A stretch of 64,000 bases of DNA from Clostridiaceae bacterium AF10-41 (GCA_027686065.1 JAQCTH010000004.1:31328-95327); one strand, 5' to 3'; positions 1 to 8,656 are shown, counted from the first letter of the stretch. Notes: generated by a model from the sequence alone, not told the origin. A program made the numbers and translations.

Positions 1-1431
1 AGTGATTATAACGAAAAAAGAGCTATCGTTGGTTCGGAAATTAGAGACGAAGGATATAGATATGGATATCTTTATTCAGATGGAAGTGAAGCAATAGCAC
101 CTATATATTTACAGGTAGGTAAATTTAATGGAGGTGTAGCTTTAATAAAGGTAAGTGATGGACAATATAGACTAATTAATCCATATGAACAAGTTATAAA
201 CACATACAATTATAATTATGTATCACAATATGGTGAAGGGCTTATGGTTTTTGGAAATTCACCAGAAGGTCCATTAGGCTATATAAATATTGGTGGACAG
301 GTAGTTATTCCACCGAAATTTAAGCAAGCGGAAGCTTTTAAAGATGGAGTAGCTATAGTTAGTGAGTCAGATGGTTTCATGGGTCCATATGGAGTTATTA
401 ATAAAGAAGGAGAATATGTATATCAGACTATATTTAATGATATTAGAAATCTTGGAGAAGATAGACTTGCATTAGGTATGGGTATAGGAGAAGGGGATAT
501 AAAACTTAGAAATATATATGCAATAGGCGATACAAATGGGAAAGTATTAACAGATTTCATATATAGAGATGTAGGAGAATATAAAGATGGATTAGCATAT
601 GCATCTAATGAAACAAGTACATTTTTTATAGATAATTCAGGGAATAAAGTAACAGATCTTCCATCAGTTAGTGGAAGTGGAGAATTATCAATAAAAAATG
701 GTTTAATCTATGCTAATATAGATAATTTGCCTTATTACTTAAATAAGGCTGGGAACTTGGTGCATAAACCAAGTGATATTATAAAACTTGATAATAAGTA
801 TAGTGTGGTAATTCAAAAATATAAGCCCAATATTAATTATTTGATATATTATCCTAAAGTACAAGGATTAGATGATGAAGACGTAGAAGCTAAAATAAAT
901 AATAGATTAAGAAGATTGTCTTACTTTATACCTGAGAATGAGCAAGGAAATTTAGAAAGTACTCCTATTACAGAAGATGATGTATTAGATTATGACTATT
1001 ATGGAGATTTTAGTATAAAATATTTTAAAGACAATTTATTGGGTTTAGAAATTGAAGGGTATTATTATCCGGTAAGAGCAGCACATGGAATGCCAATAAA
1101 GAAAACTCCAATTATAGATTTAAAAACAGGTGAATTTTATACTTTAAGCGATCTATTTATGGGGGGAGTAAATTGGCTTGGAGAATTAAATAATATTATT
1201 AAAGATATGATAGATAATGATGATAATTATGATTATGTTTTTAAAGATCAATTTAAAGGTATAAATCCAAATCAAGGCTTTTATGTTGATGAGGATAATT
1301 TGTATATATATTTTCAGCCATATGAAATCGGTCCATATTCAGCAGGATTTATAACATTTAAAATACCGTTTTCTAAGATTCAAGGTATGATAAATAAAGA
1401 TGGAGATTTTTATAAAGCATTAAGAAGTTAA
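1..1431 (+). CDS. WG-repeat protein with C-terminal DUF3298 domain (5' end missing)
   Basis: The reading frame is open from the first base, so the start lies outside the window. The visible part has repeats of the WG (KWG) type, in which a Y/F-G-x-I/L-x-x-x-G turn is followed by a hydrophobic strand such as VIPPKF; I count at least four in the first 200 residues. The last 150 residues, including YPVRAAHGMPI and the closing YEIGPYSAGF segment, look like the DUF3298 (RsiV-like) domain that often follows WG repeats or a signal peptide in clostridial surface proteins. The function is unknown; an extracytoplasmic binding role is inferred from the family. It ends at a bidirectional hairpin shared with the convergent CAP gene. 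Confidence 0.8.
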   Translation, partial: SDYNEKRAIVGSEIRDEGYRYGYLYSDGSEAIAPIYLQVGKFNGGVALIKVSDGQYRLINPYEQVINTYNYNYVSQYGEGLMVFGNSPEGPLGYINIGGQVVIPPKFKQAEAFKDGVAIVSESDGFMGPYGVINKEGEYVYQTIFNDIRNLGEDRLALGMGIGEGDIKLRNIYAIGDTNGKVLTDFIYRDVGEYKDGLAYASNETSTFFIDNSGNKVTDLPSVSGSGELSIKNGLIYANIDNLPYYLNKAGNLVHKPSDIIKLDNKYSVVIQKYKPNINYLIYYPKVQGLDDEDVEAKINNRLRRLSYFIPENEQGNLESTPITEDDVLDYDYYGDFSIKYFKDNLLGLEIEGYYYPVRAAHGMPIKKTPIIDLKTGEFYTLSDLFMGGVNWLGELNNIIKDMIDNDDNYDYVFKDQFKGINPNQGFYVDEDNLYIYFQPYEIGPYSAGFITFKIPFSKIQGMINKDGDFYKALRS

Positions 1432-1468
1432 AAAAGACATTTAGCAGTTTTCTGCTAAATGTCTTTTT
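1431..1468. terminator. Bidirectional intrinsic terminator
   Basis: A perfect 17-bp inverted repeat (AAAAAGACATTTAGCAG, 4-base loop, then its complement) lies between two convergent genes. The A-run and T-run at its ends give a U-tract on both strands. Confidence 0.9.
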
Positions 1469-1469
1469 A

Positions 1470-2234
1470 CTATTTATAAAATTCTTGTGTTGCATAGTAA
1501 GTGTTACCTATTTTATAAACTCCAACGCCTATACTTGAAAAGTTTGAAGATAGTATATTAGCTCTATGCCCTGGTGAGTTCATCCAGTTATTCATAAATT
1601 GAGTTGCTAATTTAACATTTCCTGATACGCCAGAGATATATGCTATATTTTCCCCCCATGCTTTATAAGACACACCATCAGACTTCATTTGCTCTGTTAT
1701 TAATTTGCCTTCTGGATTAGTATGATCAAAGTAGCTTCTATCTCCCATATCTTTAGACTTTAATCTAGCATAATGTTGCATAGTATTATTATAAGATAGT
1801 GCTGGAAGACCAGCAGAAGCTCTTTCTTCATTAACTCTTGTAAATATAGCTTGTTCTATTTCAGCTATATAACTATCTGAAGCTTCAGTTTGAGATCCAC
1901 TATTTGTATCTTCAGAAGAGGTGCTTTCATTGTTAGTTGGAGTTCCGTTGTTTATAGTATCTGGTTTAGTATTTCCACTTTCTTTTGGTGTTTCACTACC
2001 TGTATTAGTATTTTCAGGGTTCGAAGCATTTTCCTTTGAATTATTATCTATTTGATTATTTAAATTTTCTTTATTGTCATTTAAATTTTTATTTGATTCA
2101 TTTAGCTTTGCTTCAACAACCTCTTTTATATTTATTATCTTTGGGTTATCTGAATTTAGGAAGTAGCTTCCTGCACCAACCCCGGTTGTTAAACAACCTG
2201 ATAATAATATTGCAATTAGTCTTGATTTAATCAT
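1470..2234 (-). CDS. CAP-domain (SCP/PR1, YkwD-like) secreted protein
   Basis: The product of about 254 residues has three parts. The first is a short signal segment with a possible lipobox (LSGC at residues 11-14). Next comes a long Asn/Ser/Thr/Glu-rich linker up to about residue 120. The last is a C-terminal CAP domain with the family signatures FDHTNPEG, GENIAY and SPGHRANIL. Clostridial CAP proteins are secreted or wall-associated; their biochemical role is mostly unknown. I chose the ATG at 2234 because GAGGAGG stands 7 bases before it. The frame stays open upstream to 2315, but that extension lies in the leader and has no signal-peptide character. Confidence 0.88.
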   Translation of the reverse strand: MIKSRLIAILLSGCLTTGVGAGSYFLNSDNPKIINIKEVVEAKLNESNKNLNDNKENLNNQIDNNSKENASNPENTNTGSETPKESGNTKPDTINNGTPTNNESTSSEDTNSGSQTEASDSYIAEIEQAIFTRVNEERASAGLPALSYNNTMQHYARLKSKDMGDRSYFDHTNPEGKLITEQMKSDGVSYKAWGENIAYISGVSGNVKLATQFMNNWMNSPGHRANILSSNFSSIGVGVYKIGNTYYATQEFYK

Positions 2235-2438
2235 ATCTAAATTCCTCCTCAGATCATAAGATTTGTTTGGCTGATCTGTTGAACCTATAGTAGCATATGC
2301 AGGGGGTGAACCCAATATGAGATGAATAGTAATTTATGAATATTGTAGCACACATAGAAAATATATAAACAAGCAACTTATATTTCCAATAGGAGTTGTT
2401 TAAAATATATATACGTAGAAAAAGATGCAATTCAATTT

Positions 2439-2478
2439 AAAAAAGGACTATCCCACTAATTATTTAGTGTGATAGTCC
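2439..2478 (-). terminator. Intrinsic terminator for the zinc-ribbon membrane gene
   Basis: A 15-bp stem (GGACTATC and CACTAA on one arm, one mismatch) has a 4-base loop. On the minus strand it is followed by six U residues. It lies about 90 bases past the stop of the minus-strand gene that ends at 2569. Confidence 0.85.
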
Positions 2479-2498
2479 CTTACTTATTCCTTCTACTG

Positions 2499-2568
2499 AA
2501 AGGTAATATGAAAGTTCAGGTTCATCTAAAGTAGAATGACGTAATAATAAAACTTACATATTACCTTT
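2499..2568. repeat. 12-bp inverted repeat next to a stop codon
   Basis: AAAGGTAATATG at 2499-2510 has its exact complement CATATTACCTTT at 2557-2568, with 46 bases between. The right arm abuts the stop codon of the minus-strand gene. It could form a 3'-UTR stem before the terminator. No T-run follows it, so I do not call it a terminator. Confidence 0.6.
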
Positions 2569-3513
2569 TTATAATTCTAATTCTTCAGCGTCTATTTTAT
2601 AGTTAAATTCTTTATAAGACTTTTTAATATATGATGCTGAACCTATAAATGTTAAAAGATAACCAATAAATAAATTTTTCATAAACTCACTTCTAATAGA
2701 AGGTTCTGATAAAAAATCAGGAACAGATCTTAATGCATCAAAGAATGTTATTTCGTAAAAGCTTTTAAATTCAGAATAGATGTCTATGGCTAATGAAATA
2801 TGATTTGCTACATAAACCATTATAATAGTAATTATGGAAGTGATAATAACACCTAGTATATTAAGTTTTCCACCAAGTAGCTGATACCCCTTAATGCAAC
2901 ATATGGCAATAGCTAGTCCAGCAATTGCGGCTATATAATTCATTTGGTATATTAATATCCAAACTATTGAGCCAAGTAGAGCACCTATAAATCCACCAAC
3001 GATTCCACCGATAATATTGTTACTCTTATTTCGAAGGCTATTTTGGTTTTCGCTAATAGTATTTTTAATTTCAAATTGACAATTCTTACAACAAGGAGTA
3101 ATATTAGCACCTAGTAAAAATGGTGAAACTTCTATATTTTCTCCACAAGAGCTACATGAAGTAACTAAGTTGTTCATAATAGAAAAATCTATGAGTTTAT
3201 TTAATATAGATAATATTATTTCTGGATTTCTATATTTTTTATAGCCTGGATTATATTGAATTTGAATGCTGTAAGGTTTATAGGAAGCGTAATTAAGCTT
3301 TTTAAAATCCTTTTTTAAACCATTAAGAAAAGAATTAATATTATCTACCTCAGATTCATTAGTAAGCTTTATAGGAAAATCAATATAATATATATAATTA
3401 ATTGAGTTAATTGAAACATTATAATCTCTATATAATCCAAATAAGGCTTCTTTCTTATTGATAGGATTTAACTGTGTTAATTCAGCAAGTCCTAAAAGTA
3501 GTTTATCTTTCAT
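2569..3513 (-). CDS. Zinc-ribbon-like membrane protein, function unknown
   Basis: I do not recognise the family. About 130 N-terminal residues are soluble. They are followed by a four-cysteine pair motif (CSSCGENIE and CCKNC, about 20 residues apart) that could bind zinc. After that come about four hydrophobic segments: IIGGIVGGFIGALLGSIVWI, the IAAIAGLAIAICC stretch, LGVIITSIITIIMVYVA, and a final one near FIGYLLTFIGSASYI. The start at 3513 is supported by AAAGGGG 8 bases upstream; the frame extends further but that part has no ribosome binding site. It stands alone, with its own terminator downstream. A membrane protein with a cytoplasmic metal-binding head is the best description. Confidence 0.7.
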   Translation of the reverse strand: MKDKLLLGLAELTQLNPINKKEALFGLYRDYNVSINSINYIYYIDFPIKLTNESEVDNINSFLNGLKKDFKKLNYASYKPYSIQIQYNPGYKKYRNPEIILSILNKLIDFSIMNNLVTSCSSCGENIEVSPFLLGANITPCCKNCQFEIKNTISENQNSLRNKSNNIIGGIVGGFIGALLGSIVWILIYQMNYIAAIAGLAIAICCIKGYQLLGGKLNILGVIITSIITIIMVYVANHISLAIDIYSEFKSFYEITFFDALRSVPDFLSEPSIRSEFMKNLFIGYLLTFIGSASYIKKSYKEFNYKIDAEELEL

Positions 3514-3744
3514 ATTAAATACCCCTTTCATATCAAATCTTAAAACAATGATGATTATACCAGTAATTGGATTAATTATCAATTAATAAATATAATATTA
3601 CAATAAATAACATTAAAATGTTATACAATTCTAAGTGGGAATAAATGATATATCAGAAGATTAATCGTTGAGAGTTAGAGAATATATATTAATGTATTTT
3701 GAACATACTATATTTGTATCTATTTTGAAAGGAGAGATAATAGA

Positions 3745-3948
3745 ATGGAAAGATTACATTGTAGGGTAAATGGAATAGCTAATGAAAATATGAAAACACA
3801 GCTAAAAAACTCATTAGAAAAGGTTGAAGGAGTTAATGAAGTTTGTGTTGATATGGCAAGGGGTTCTGTAGAAGTTATTTATAATAAACCAGCTACACAG
3901 CAAAGGATAAAAACTTGTATAGAAAATACAGGTCATACAATTGAATAA
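3745..3948 (+). CDS. HMA-fold protein (CopZ-like) lacking the CxxC metal site
   Basis: This 67-residue protein follows the heavy-metal-associated pattern: a first strand (ERLHCRVNGI), a helix (QLKNSLEKVEGV), the second strand EVCVDMARGSVEVIY and a last part ending GHTIE. In true copper chaperones the first loop reads GMxCxxC. Here the matching loop is NGIANENMK, so the metal-binding cysteine pair is absent; single cysteines remain at three other positions. The start has AAAGGAGAG upstream. No copper ATPase or CsoR gene is adjacent. It may bind another ligand or act structurally; the metallochaperone role itself is doubtful. Confidence 0.75.
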   Translation: MERLHCRVNGIANENMKTQLKNSLEKVEGVNEVCVDMARGSVEVIYNKPATQQRIKTCIENTGHTIE

Positions 3949-3956
3949 TTAGAAGA

Positions 3957-3996
3957 GAAAGTAGTATATAATAAAATGAGGATATATACTACTTTC
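3957..3996. terminator. Probable terminator between convergent genes
   Basis: A 14-bp perfect inverted repeat (GAAAGTAGTATATA and complement) with a 12-base loop follows the HMA gene and precedes the 3' end of the LysR gene. The U-tract is weak, so termination strength is uncertain. Confidence 0.6.
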
Positions 3997-4024
3997 GTTA
4001 TATTTAAAGCCAAGTGTACACTAT

Positions 4025-4900
4025 TTAAAGAGTTGAAATTATGAACTCCTTAAAGATTTTTGCTATAGGTGACATATACGCATTTTTAAGCCATCCCATA
4101 TAAATTGTTTTATCTTTAATTTTCTCTTCTATTTTTAATATAGAGACAACGTTTGTATTTATAATAGGAGTATTAGGGACTATAGATATTCCGGCACCTG
4201 CTGCGACTAATCCTTCTAACATACTTGCTTCGCTAGGTCTTATTGATATTTTAGGAATATAACCTAAGAATTCTGAGTATGAAATCATCTTATCTTTATT
4301 ATCTATGCAAAAGGCAACAAAAGATTCATTTTCTAATTCTTTTAATGATATTGTAGCTTTATCTGAAAGATGATGATTCTTTGGAACTATTAATACATAT
4401 TCTTCTTTTCTTATGGGTATTGATTCAATTTCATAAGGTATATTGATATTTTCGATACATTCATAAAATCCTAAATCTATTTTTCCAGATTTTAAATCCC
4501 ATATTATATTTTGTACTGATTCATGATTAAATTGAAATTTAGTATTAGGATTTTTATTCAAGAAATCACTTATTATAAAAGGCATAAAATATGTTCCTAT
4601 GCTAGATGTAGAGGAAATAGAAATACTACCTGTATTAGGATTTGTTATTTCCTTTAATTCTTTTATACCTTTATTTATTTCAAGTAAAGCTGCATTTGTA
4701 TGAGTTAAAAACATTTTTCCGAATCGTGTAAGTTTAATGTTACGACCACTTTTTTCAAACAAAGGAACTTCTAATTCTTCTTCAAGTTTTGAAATGGCTT
4801 TACTTAAAGCAGGTTGGCTTACTGATAACAAATTAGCCGCACTTGTAAAGTTTTCAGTTTGTGCTATTGTTCTAAAATACTCTAACTGCTGTAGATTCAT
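4025..4900 (-). CDS. LysR-family transcriptional regulator
   Basis: The 291-residue length is typical of LysR regulators. The N-terminal winged helix (residues 1-60) carries the family pattern MNLQQLEYFRTIAQTENF, then TSAANLLSVSQPALSKAI. A periplasmic-binding-protein-like effector domain fills the rest (TGSISISSTSSIG onward). The start has AAGGAG 7 bases upstream. It is transcribed away from the ferredoxin-nitroreductase gene, the usual layout for a LysR protein that controls its divergent neighbour. A perfect ATAAC-N5-GTTAT site lies between the two genes. The effector is unknown; a redox or nitro/quinone signal is only a guess from the target genes. Confidence 0.92.
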   Translation of the reverse strand: MNLQQLEYFRTIAQTENFTSAANLLSVSQPALSKAISKLEEELEVPLFEKSGRNIKLTRFGKMFLTHTNAALLEINKGIKELKEITNPNTGSISISSTSSIGTYFMPFIISDFLNKNPNTKFQFNHESVQNIIWDLKSGKIDLGFYECIENINIPYEIESIPIRKEEYVLIVPKNHHLSDKATISLKELENESFVAFCIDNKDKMISYSEFLGYIPKISIRPSEASMLEGLVAAGAGISIVPNTPIINTNVVSILKIEEKIKDKTIYMGWLKNAYMSPIAKIFKEFIISTL

Positions 4901-4961
4901 TTTATTCTCCTTAATTAAATTATATAGATATTTTTGAATTTATGTTGATAGTGTAATAACT

Positions 4962-4976
4962 ATAACTATTGGTTAT
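4962..4976. promoter_or_regulatory. LysR-type operator (ATAAC-N5-GTTAT)
   Basis: The site is a perfect interrupted palindrome that contains the T-N11-A core of LysR boxes. It lies in the 217-base divergent region, 62 bases from the regulator start and about 140 bases from the nitroreductase start. I infer that the adjacent regulator binds here. Confidence 0.6.
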
Positions 4977-5117
4977 GATTTTATGAAAATTATCAATTAG
5001 ACATATGTGACTTTATAATGATATAATCACAATATAAAATTTTGAATTAAGCTAATAATATAAAATAATTATAAAATTAATTTATAGTTATGTCAAAATG
5101 AAGTGGGGGAATATATT

Positions 5118-5939
5118 ATGATGAAAGTAGATAAAGAGAAATGTATTGGATGTAGTTTATGTGTTAATGATTGTATTGTAAGAGATATAAATTTAGTTAA
5201 TGGAAAAGCGAATATAAATAATATAACTTGTATTAAGTGCGGACATTGTATAGCAGTTTGTCCTAAGAGTGCAGTTTCAACAGATGAATATAATATGGAA
5301 GATGTGAAAGAATATAATAAAGAAGAATTTGAAATCAATGAAGAAAATTTACTTAATTTCATTAAGTTTAGAAGAAGTATAAGAAATTTTAAAGATAAAG
5401 ATGTAGAAAATGAAAAACTTGAAAAAATAATACAAGCTGGTAGATTTACTCAAACAGGAAGTAATAGTCAAGATGTTTCTTATGTGGTTATAAAAAATGG
5501 AATTGATAAATTAAGAAAAATCACTTTGGAAAGTTTAAGTCAAATGGGACAAGGAATCCTTAATAACTTAAATGAAGAAACAATAAAATTTAAAACTTAT
5601 GCAGAAATGTGGGTAAAAATGTATGAAGATTATAAAATAGATCCTAAAAAGGGAGATAGAGTATTCTTTAATGCACCAGCAATAGTACTTGTGATATCTA
5701 ACTCTCAAGTAAATGGTGCACTTGCATCTTCAAATATGGAACTTATGACTAATGCTCTAGGACTTGGAACGTTCTTTAGTGGATTCTTTATAAGGGCAGC
5801 ACAAGGGAATAAAAAGATAATGGATTATTTAGGATTAGATGAAAGTAAACAAATTGTAACTTGTATGGTTATTGGATACCCTAATATAAAATATTCAAGA
5901 ACAACACCAAGAAAAATTGCGGAAATAAGTTGGATGTAA
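5118..5939 (+). CDS. Ferredoxin-nitroreductase fusion
   Basis: The first 60 residues carry two [4Fe-4S] motifs (KCIGCSLCVNDC and CIKCGHCIAVCPK). From about residue 75 a flavin nitroreductase domain follows (FRRSIRNFKDKDV, later ALGLGTFFSGFF). Such fusions pass electrons from iron-sulfur clusters to FMN and reduce nitro compounds, quinones or similar acceptors in the cytoplasm. The ATG at 5118 is preferred because GTGGGGGA stands 7 bases before it; the ATG directly after it is also possible. It is divergent from the LysR gene and followed after 57 bases by a DsbA-family gene, which suggests a redox-stress unit. The substrate is not known. Confidence 0.9.
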   Translation: MMKVDKEKCIGCSLCVNDCIVRDINLVNGKANINNITCIKCGHCIAVCPKSAVSTDEYNMEDVKEYNKEEFEINEENLLNFIKFRRSIRNFKDKDVENEKLEKIIQAGRFTQTGSNSQDVSYVVIKNGIDKLRKITLESLSQMGQGILNNLNEETIKFKTYAEMWVKMYEDYKIDPKKGDRVFFNAPAIVLVISNSQVNGALASSNMELMTNALGLGTFFSGFFIRAAQGNKKIMDYLGLDESKQIVTCMVIGYPNIKYSRTTPRKIAEISWM

Positions 5940-5996
5940 TTAATAATAAATTTATTTAAAGTAGTAAATTATTTTGCATAGTAAGGAGGAATAAAA

Positions 5997-6707
5997 ATGA
6001 AAGTTGAAATTTGGTCAGATATATTTTGTCCATTTTGTTATATAGGAAAACGTAAATTTGAAGCGGCTTTGGAAAATTTTGATAAAAAGGAAGAGGTAGA
6101 AGTTGTATATCGTAGTTTTGAACTAAACCCTAATGCACCCAAAAATAATGATAAAAACATACATGAACTTATTTCTAGTAAGTATGGAATTACTTATGAA
6201 GAAGCTAAATTAAATAATGATAATATAATAAATCAAGCAAAAGAGCTTGGCTTAGAATATAATTTTGATACCTTAATACCAACAAATTCTTTTGACGCTC
6301 ATAGAATGATCCATTTTGCTAAAGAGCATGAAAAAATGGAAGAAATGACAGAAGCTTTATTCAAAGCATATTTTACAGACTCTAGAAATATAAGTGATTT
6401 TAATACTTTAGCTGAAATAGCAAAAAGTATTGGCTTAAATAAAGAAGAAGCTATAAGTATATTAAATACTAATAAATATAGTGATTGCGTAAGAAGTGAT
6501 GAAGAGTTAGCAGGAGGTTATGGAATAAATGCGGTACCTTTCTTTATACTTAATGAAAAATTTACAGTATCAGGAGCTCAACCTACGGAATTATTTTTAA
6601 GAGCTTTAAACAAAGTGATGGAAGATGAAAGGTCATTTATTGACTTAAATAAGAAAAATAATGATGAAAATAAAAATGTATGTGTTGATGGAAAATGTAA
6701 TATTTAA
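5997..6707 (+). CDS. DsbA-family (FrnE-like) thiol oxidoreductase
   Basis: The thioredoxin-fold protein of 236 residues has a CPFC active site at residues 11-14 and the cis-proline region GINAVPFF near residue 180. There is no signal peptide, as in cytoplasmic FrnE/YwbO proteins. An extra C-terminal cysteine pair (C229 and C234, in VCVDGKC) resembles the additional CxxxxC pair reported for FrnE of Deinococcus. Those enzymes form or isomerise disulfides under oxidative stress. AAGGAGG precedes the start. The position after the ferredoxin-nitroreductase suggests co-transcription. Confidence 0.88.
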   Translation: MKVEIWSDIFCPFCYIGKRKFEAALENFDKKEEVEVVYRSFELNPNAPKNNDKNIHELISSKYGITYEEAKLNNDNIINQAKELGLEYNFDTLIPTNSFDAHRMIHFAKEHEKMEEMTEALFKAYFTDSRNISDFNTLAEIAKSIGLNKEEAISILNTNKYSDCVRSDEELAGGYGINAVPFFILNEKFTVSGAQPTELFLRALNKVMEDERSFIDLNKKNNDENKNVCVDGKCNI

Positions 6708-6762
6708 TTAATATAGAATAATTTAGATACAAATAATTGATAAACGGAATTAAATATGAATG

Positions 6763-6801
6763 AAAGCTATGGTTATATTTTGTATAGTTATAGCTTTTGT
6801 T
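6763..6801 (+). terminator. Intrinsic terminator
   Basis: An AAAGCTAT...ATAGCTTT stem with some G-U pairs is followed by a run of T residues. It closes the nitroreductase-DsbA unit. Confidence 0.75.
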
Positions 6802-6887
6802 TTTTTTTTAGATTAAGTAATTTTTATATTTTATTAGAATAAACATAATAATAGATTTATTAAGTTTATTAAATGGAGAGTATTCTA

Positions 6888-7871
6888 ATGATAATTTATA
6901 TTAAAAAGAGTAAAAGTTATTTATTTTTATCTTTACTAGCTTTATTGTGTTTTGGGCTTATATTTTATAAATACGTAATACTAAATAATAAAAGGGATTT
7001 TATTGTTGGAGCATTTCTCATAAATGAAGAGCTAGAAGAACAACATGAAAAGGAAGCAATGAATGTATTAGATAATGACAAATACTTTAGACCATCAAAA
7101 CTTTCTGTATTAAATAACAATGAAGAAATTAATGAACTTATTAATAATTATTACGATAAGAAAGTAAATGATATATCAATACCAATAAAATTCATAAATA
7201 GCCAAGAGAATACAATTTTAAATTACTTTTCTTTATTAAGAGAAGCAGCTAATCCTGTAGATGGAAAATATATAGGTTGTGGTTCGTTAGGTGATGGGGA
7301 TAGGCCTTATGAAATAGCGTATAACTTTTTTGATGATGAGTATAAAAAAAAGGTAAGTTTTAAAGAGTATAAAGATTCATTTTCTAACATATTTCATGTA
7401 AGTTTAATAAAATTTAGAGAAGTACCAAGTGATGATGTAAATGTTAAATATTTTTATGAAATAGAAGCAATACAAGCTTTAGAAAATAATATTGCTAGTT
7501 TTACTTATTATTATGGGTTTATAGAATTAAGTAAAATAAAAAATCAATATAAGATATCAGATATCAACATAACACCTGAAAACTATCTTTGTGCACCATA
7601 TCATGGATGGGTATATGATGCAGAAGCAAAAGTCCAAATAGAATATGGAGGCTGGTGTAAGCTTATTAAAAATATGGGTAAAACAGAGGTGGATGGATAT
7701 GTGAAGAATGTATATTTCCTTGGAAATGATAATAAGAACTACAAAATACAATTTTATACTTTAACTAATGACTATGATGTAGAAGTAGCTCAGTATATTC
7801 AATATAGTAATGGAAAATGGAAAAGAGTAAAATTAAATCCTGAAGATTGTTTAAAAAATAAAAATGATTAA
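6888..7871 (+). CDS. Membrane-anchored conserved hypothetical protein
   Basis: The family is not recognised with certainty. The product of about 327 residues has one N-terminal membrane segment (SYLFLSLLALLCFGLIFYKY) and then an extracytoplasmic part. The segment ENTILNYFSLLREAANPVDG and the following mixed alpha/beta region with YEIAYNFFDDEYK look like an NTF2-like or DUF4829-like fold. Four cysteines occur, at GCGSLG, NYLCAP and GGWCKL among others. I chose the ATG at 6888 because GGAGAG is 7 bases upstream; the earlier in-frame ATG at 6873 lacks one. It is a single-gene unit between a terminator and the S4 promoter region. Confidence 0.6.
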   Translation: MIIYIKKSKSYLFLSLLALLCFGLIFYKYVILNNKRDFIVGAFLINEELEEQHEKEAMNVLDNDKYFRPSKLSVLNNNEEINELINNYYDKKVNDISIPIKFINSQENTILNYFSLLREAANPVDGKYIGCGSLGDGDRPYEIAYNFFDDEYKKKVSFKEYKDSFSNIFHVSLIKFREVPSDDVNVKYFYEIEAIQALENNIASFTYYYGFIELSKIKNQYKISDINITPENYLCAPYHGWVYDAEAKVQIEYGGWCKLIKNMGKTEVDGYVKNVYFLGNDNKNYKIQFYTLTNDYDVEVAQYIQYSNGKWKRVKLNPEDCLKNKND

Positions 7872-7988
7872 ATATAATAGGTTATTAAAAAGATTATTAA
7901 ATTAAATGAATAATTGATAAAGGTTATCAATTAGTAAGGAAATAAAAGAAAAACAAAAATAAATTAATATAATCGCCTTAAAACCAAA

Positions 7989-8027
7989 TGATAATTATTT
8001 TCAATTATTAAAGAAATGTGATATTAT
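7989..8027 (+). promoter_or_regulatory. Candidate promoter with Fur-family 7-1-7 box before rpsD
   Basis: TGATAATTATTTTCA at 7989-8003 differs at one base from the Fur-family inverted repeat TGATAAT-N-ATTATCA. An extended -10 (TGATATTAT, -10 hexamer at 8022-8027) follows at the spacing that puts the box over the -35 region. A bound repressor would block the promoter. Which Fur-family protein (Fur, Zur or PerR) binds is not known. Confidence 0.5.
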
Positions 8028-8062
8028 TATCCCATAATTTAATTTTAAAGAGGAGGAAAACC

Positions 8063-8656
8063 ATGGCTAGAGAAAGAGGCCCAAGATTTAAACAGTGTAG
8101 AAGACTTGGCTTAAATGTTTCAGGACATCCAAAAGCTATGAATAGAGCTGTTAAGGGAACAAGTAGAGCAGATAAAAAGTTATCTGAATATGGCGTTAGA
8201 CTATTAGAAAAGCAAAGATTAAGAGCTTACTATGGGGTTTTAGAAAAGCAATTTAGAAAATATGTTGAAGATGCTTTTAAAACTAAAGAAGGCACAACAG
8301 GAGAAGCTTTATTAATAAGATTGGAATCAAGACTAGATAATCTTGTATACAGAATGGGTTTTGCTAATTCTATTAGGTCAGCAAGACAAATGGTCAATCA
8401 TGGACATATCTTAGTTAATGGAAATAAAGTTGATATTCCATCATATAAGGTAGAACCAGGAGCAAATATCTCACTAACAGAAAAAGCACGAAAATCTCCA
8501 AACTATATTGAAAACATAAAAGCTCATGTAAATACTTTACCTTATATTGAATCTAACTTAGATGAATTTAAGGCTGTTTATACTAGATATCCACAAAGAA
8601 ATGAATTTCCAATAATGATTAATGAAAATCTAATAGTTGAGTTTTATTCTAGATAG
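8063..8656 (+). CDS. rpsD: 30S ribosomal protein S4, cysteine-poor form
   Basis: The 197-residue product is a full S4 protein that binds 16S rRNA early in small-subunit assembly and represses its own synthesis in many bacteria. The N-terminus reads [19 protein letters not shown], and the S4 RNA-binding domain lies near residues 95-150 ([15 protein letters not shown], then [18 protein letters not shown]). The zinc-binding four-cysteine N-terminus of C+ S4 proteins is absent; only one cysteine is present. It stands alone, not in the alpha operon with S13, S11, RpoA and L17, so it is probably a second S4 copy. AGAGGAGG before ATG 8063 fixes the start. Confidence 0.95.
   Translation: MARERGPRFKQCRRLGLNVSGHPKAMNRAVKGTSRADKKLSEYGVRLLEKQRLRAYYGVLEKQFRKYVEDAFKTKEGTTGEALLIRLESRLDNLVYRMGFANSIRSARQMVNHGHILVNGNKVDIPSYKVEPGANISLTEKARKSPNYIENIKAHVNTLPYIESNLDEFKAVYTRYPQRNEFPIMINENLIVEFYSR

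Noticed and set aside
2036-2230. 64-codon plus-strand ORF
   Set aside because: It is antisense to the low-complexity linker of the CAP gene, with low-complexity Leu/Tyr-rich content and no ribosome binding site.
2235-2315. N-terminal extension of the CAP protein by 27 codons
   Set aside because: It lies in the leader before a strong GAGGAGG site, has no signal-peptide features, and the shorter form starts with a normal signal segment.
7911-7933. Palindrome TAATTGATA...TATCAATTA before rpsD
   Set aside because: It is perfect, but AT-only inverted repeats of this size are expected by chance here, and it lies too far upstream of the -10 to be assigned.
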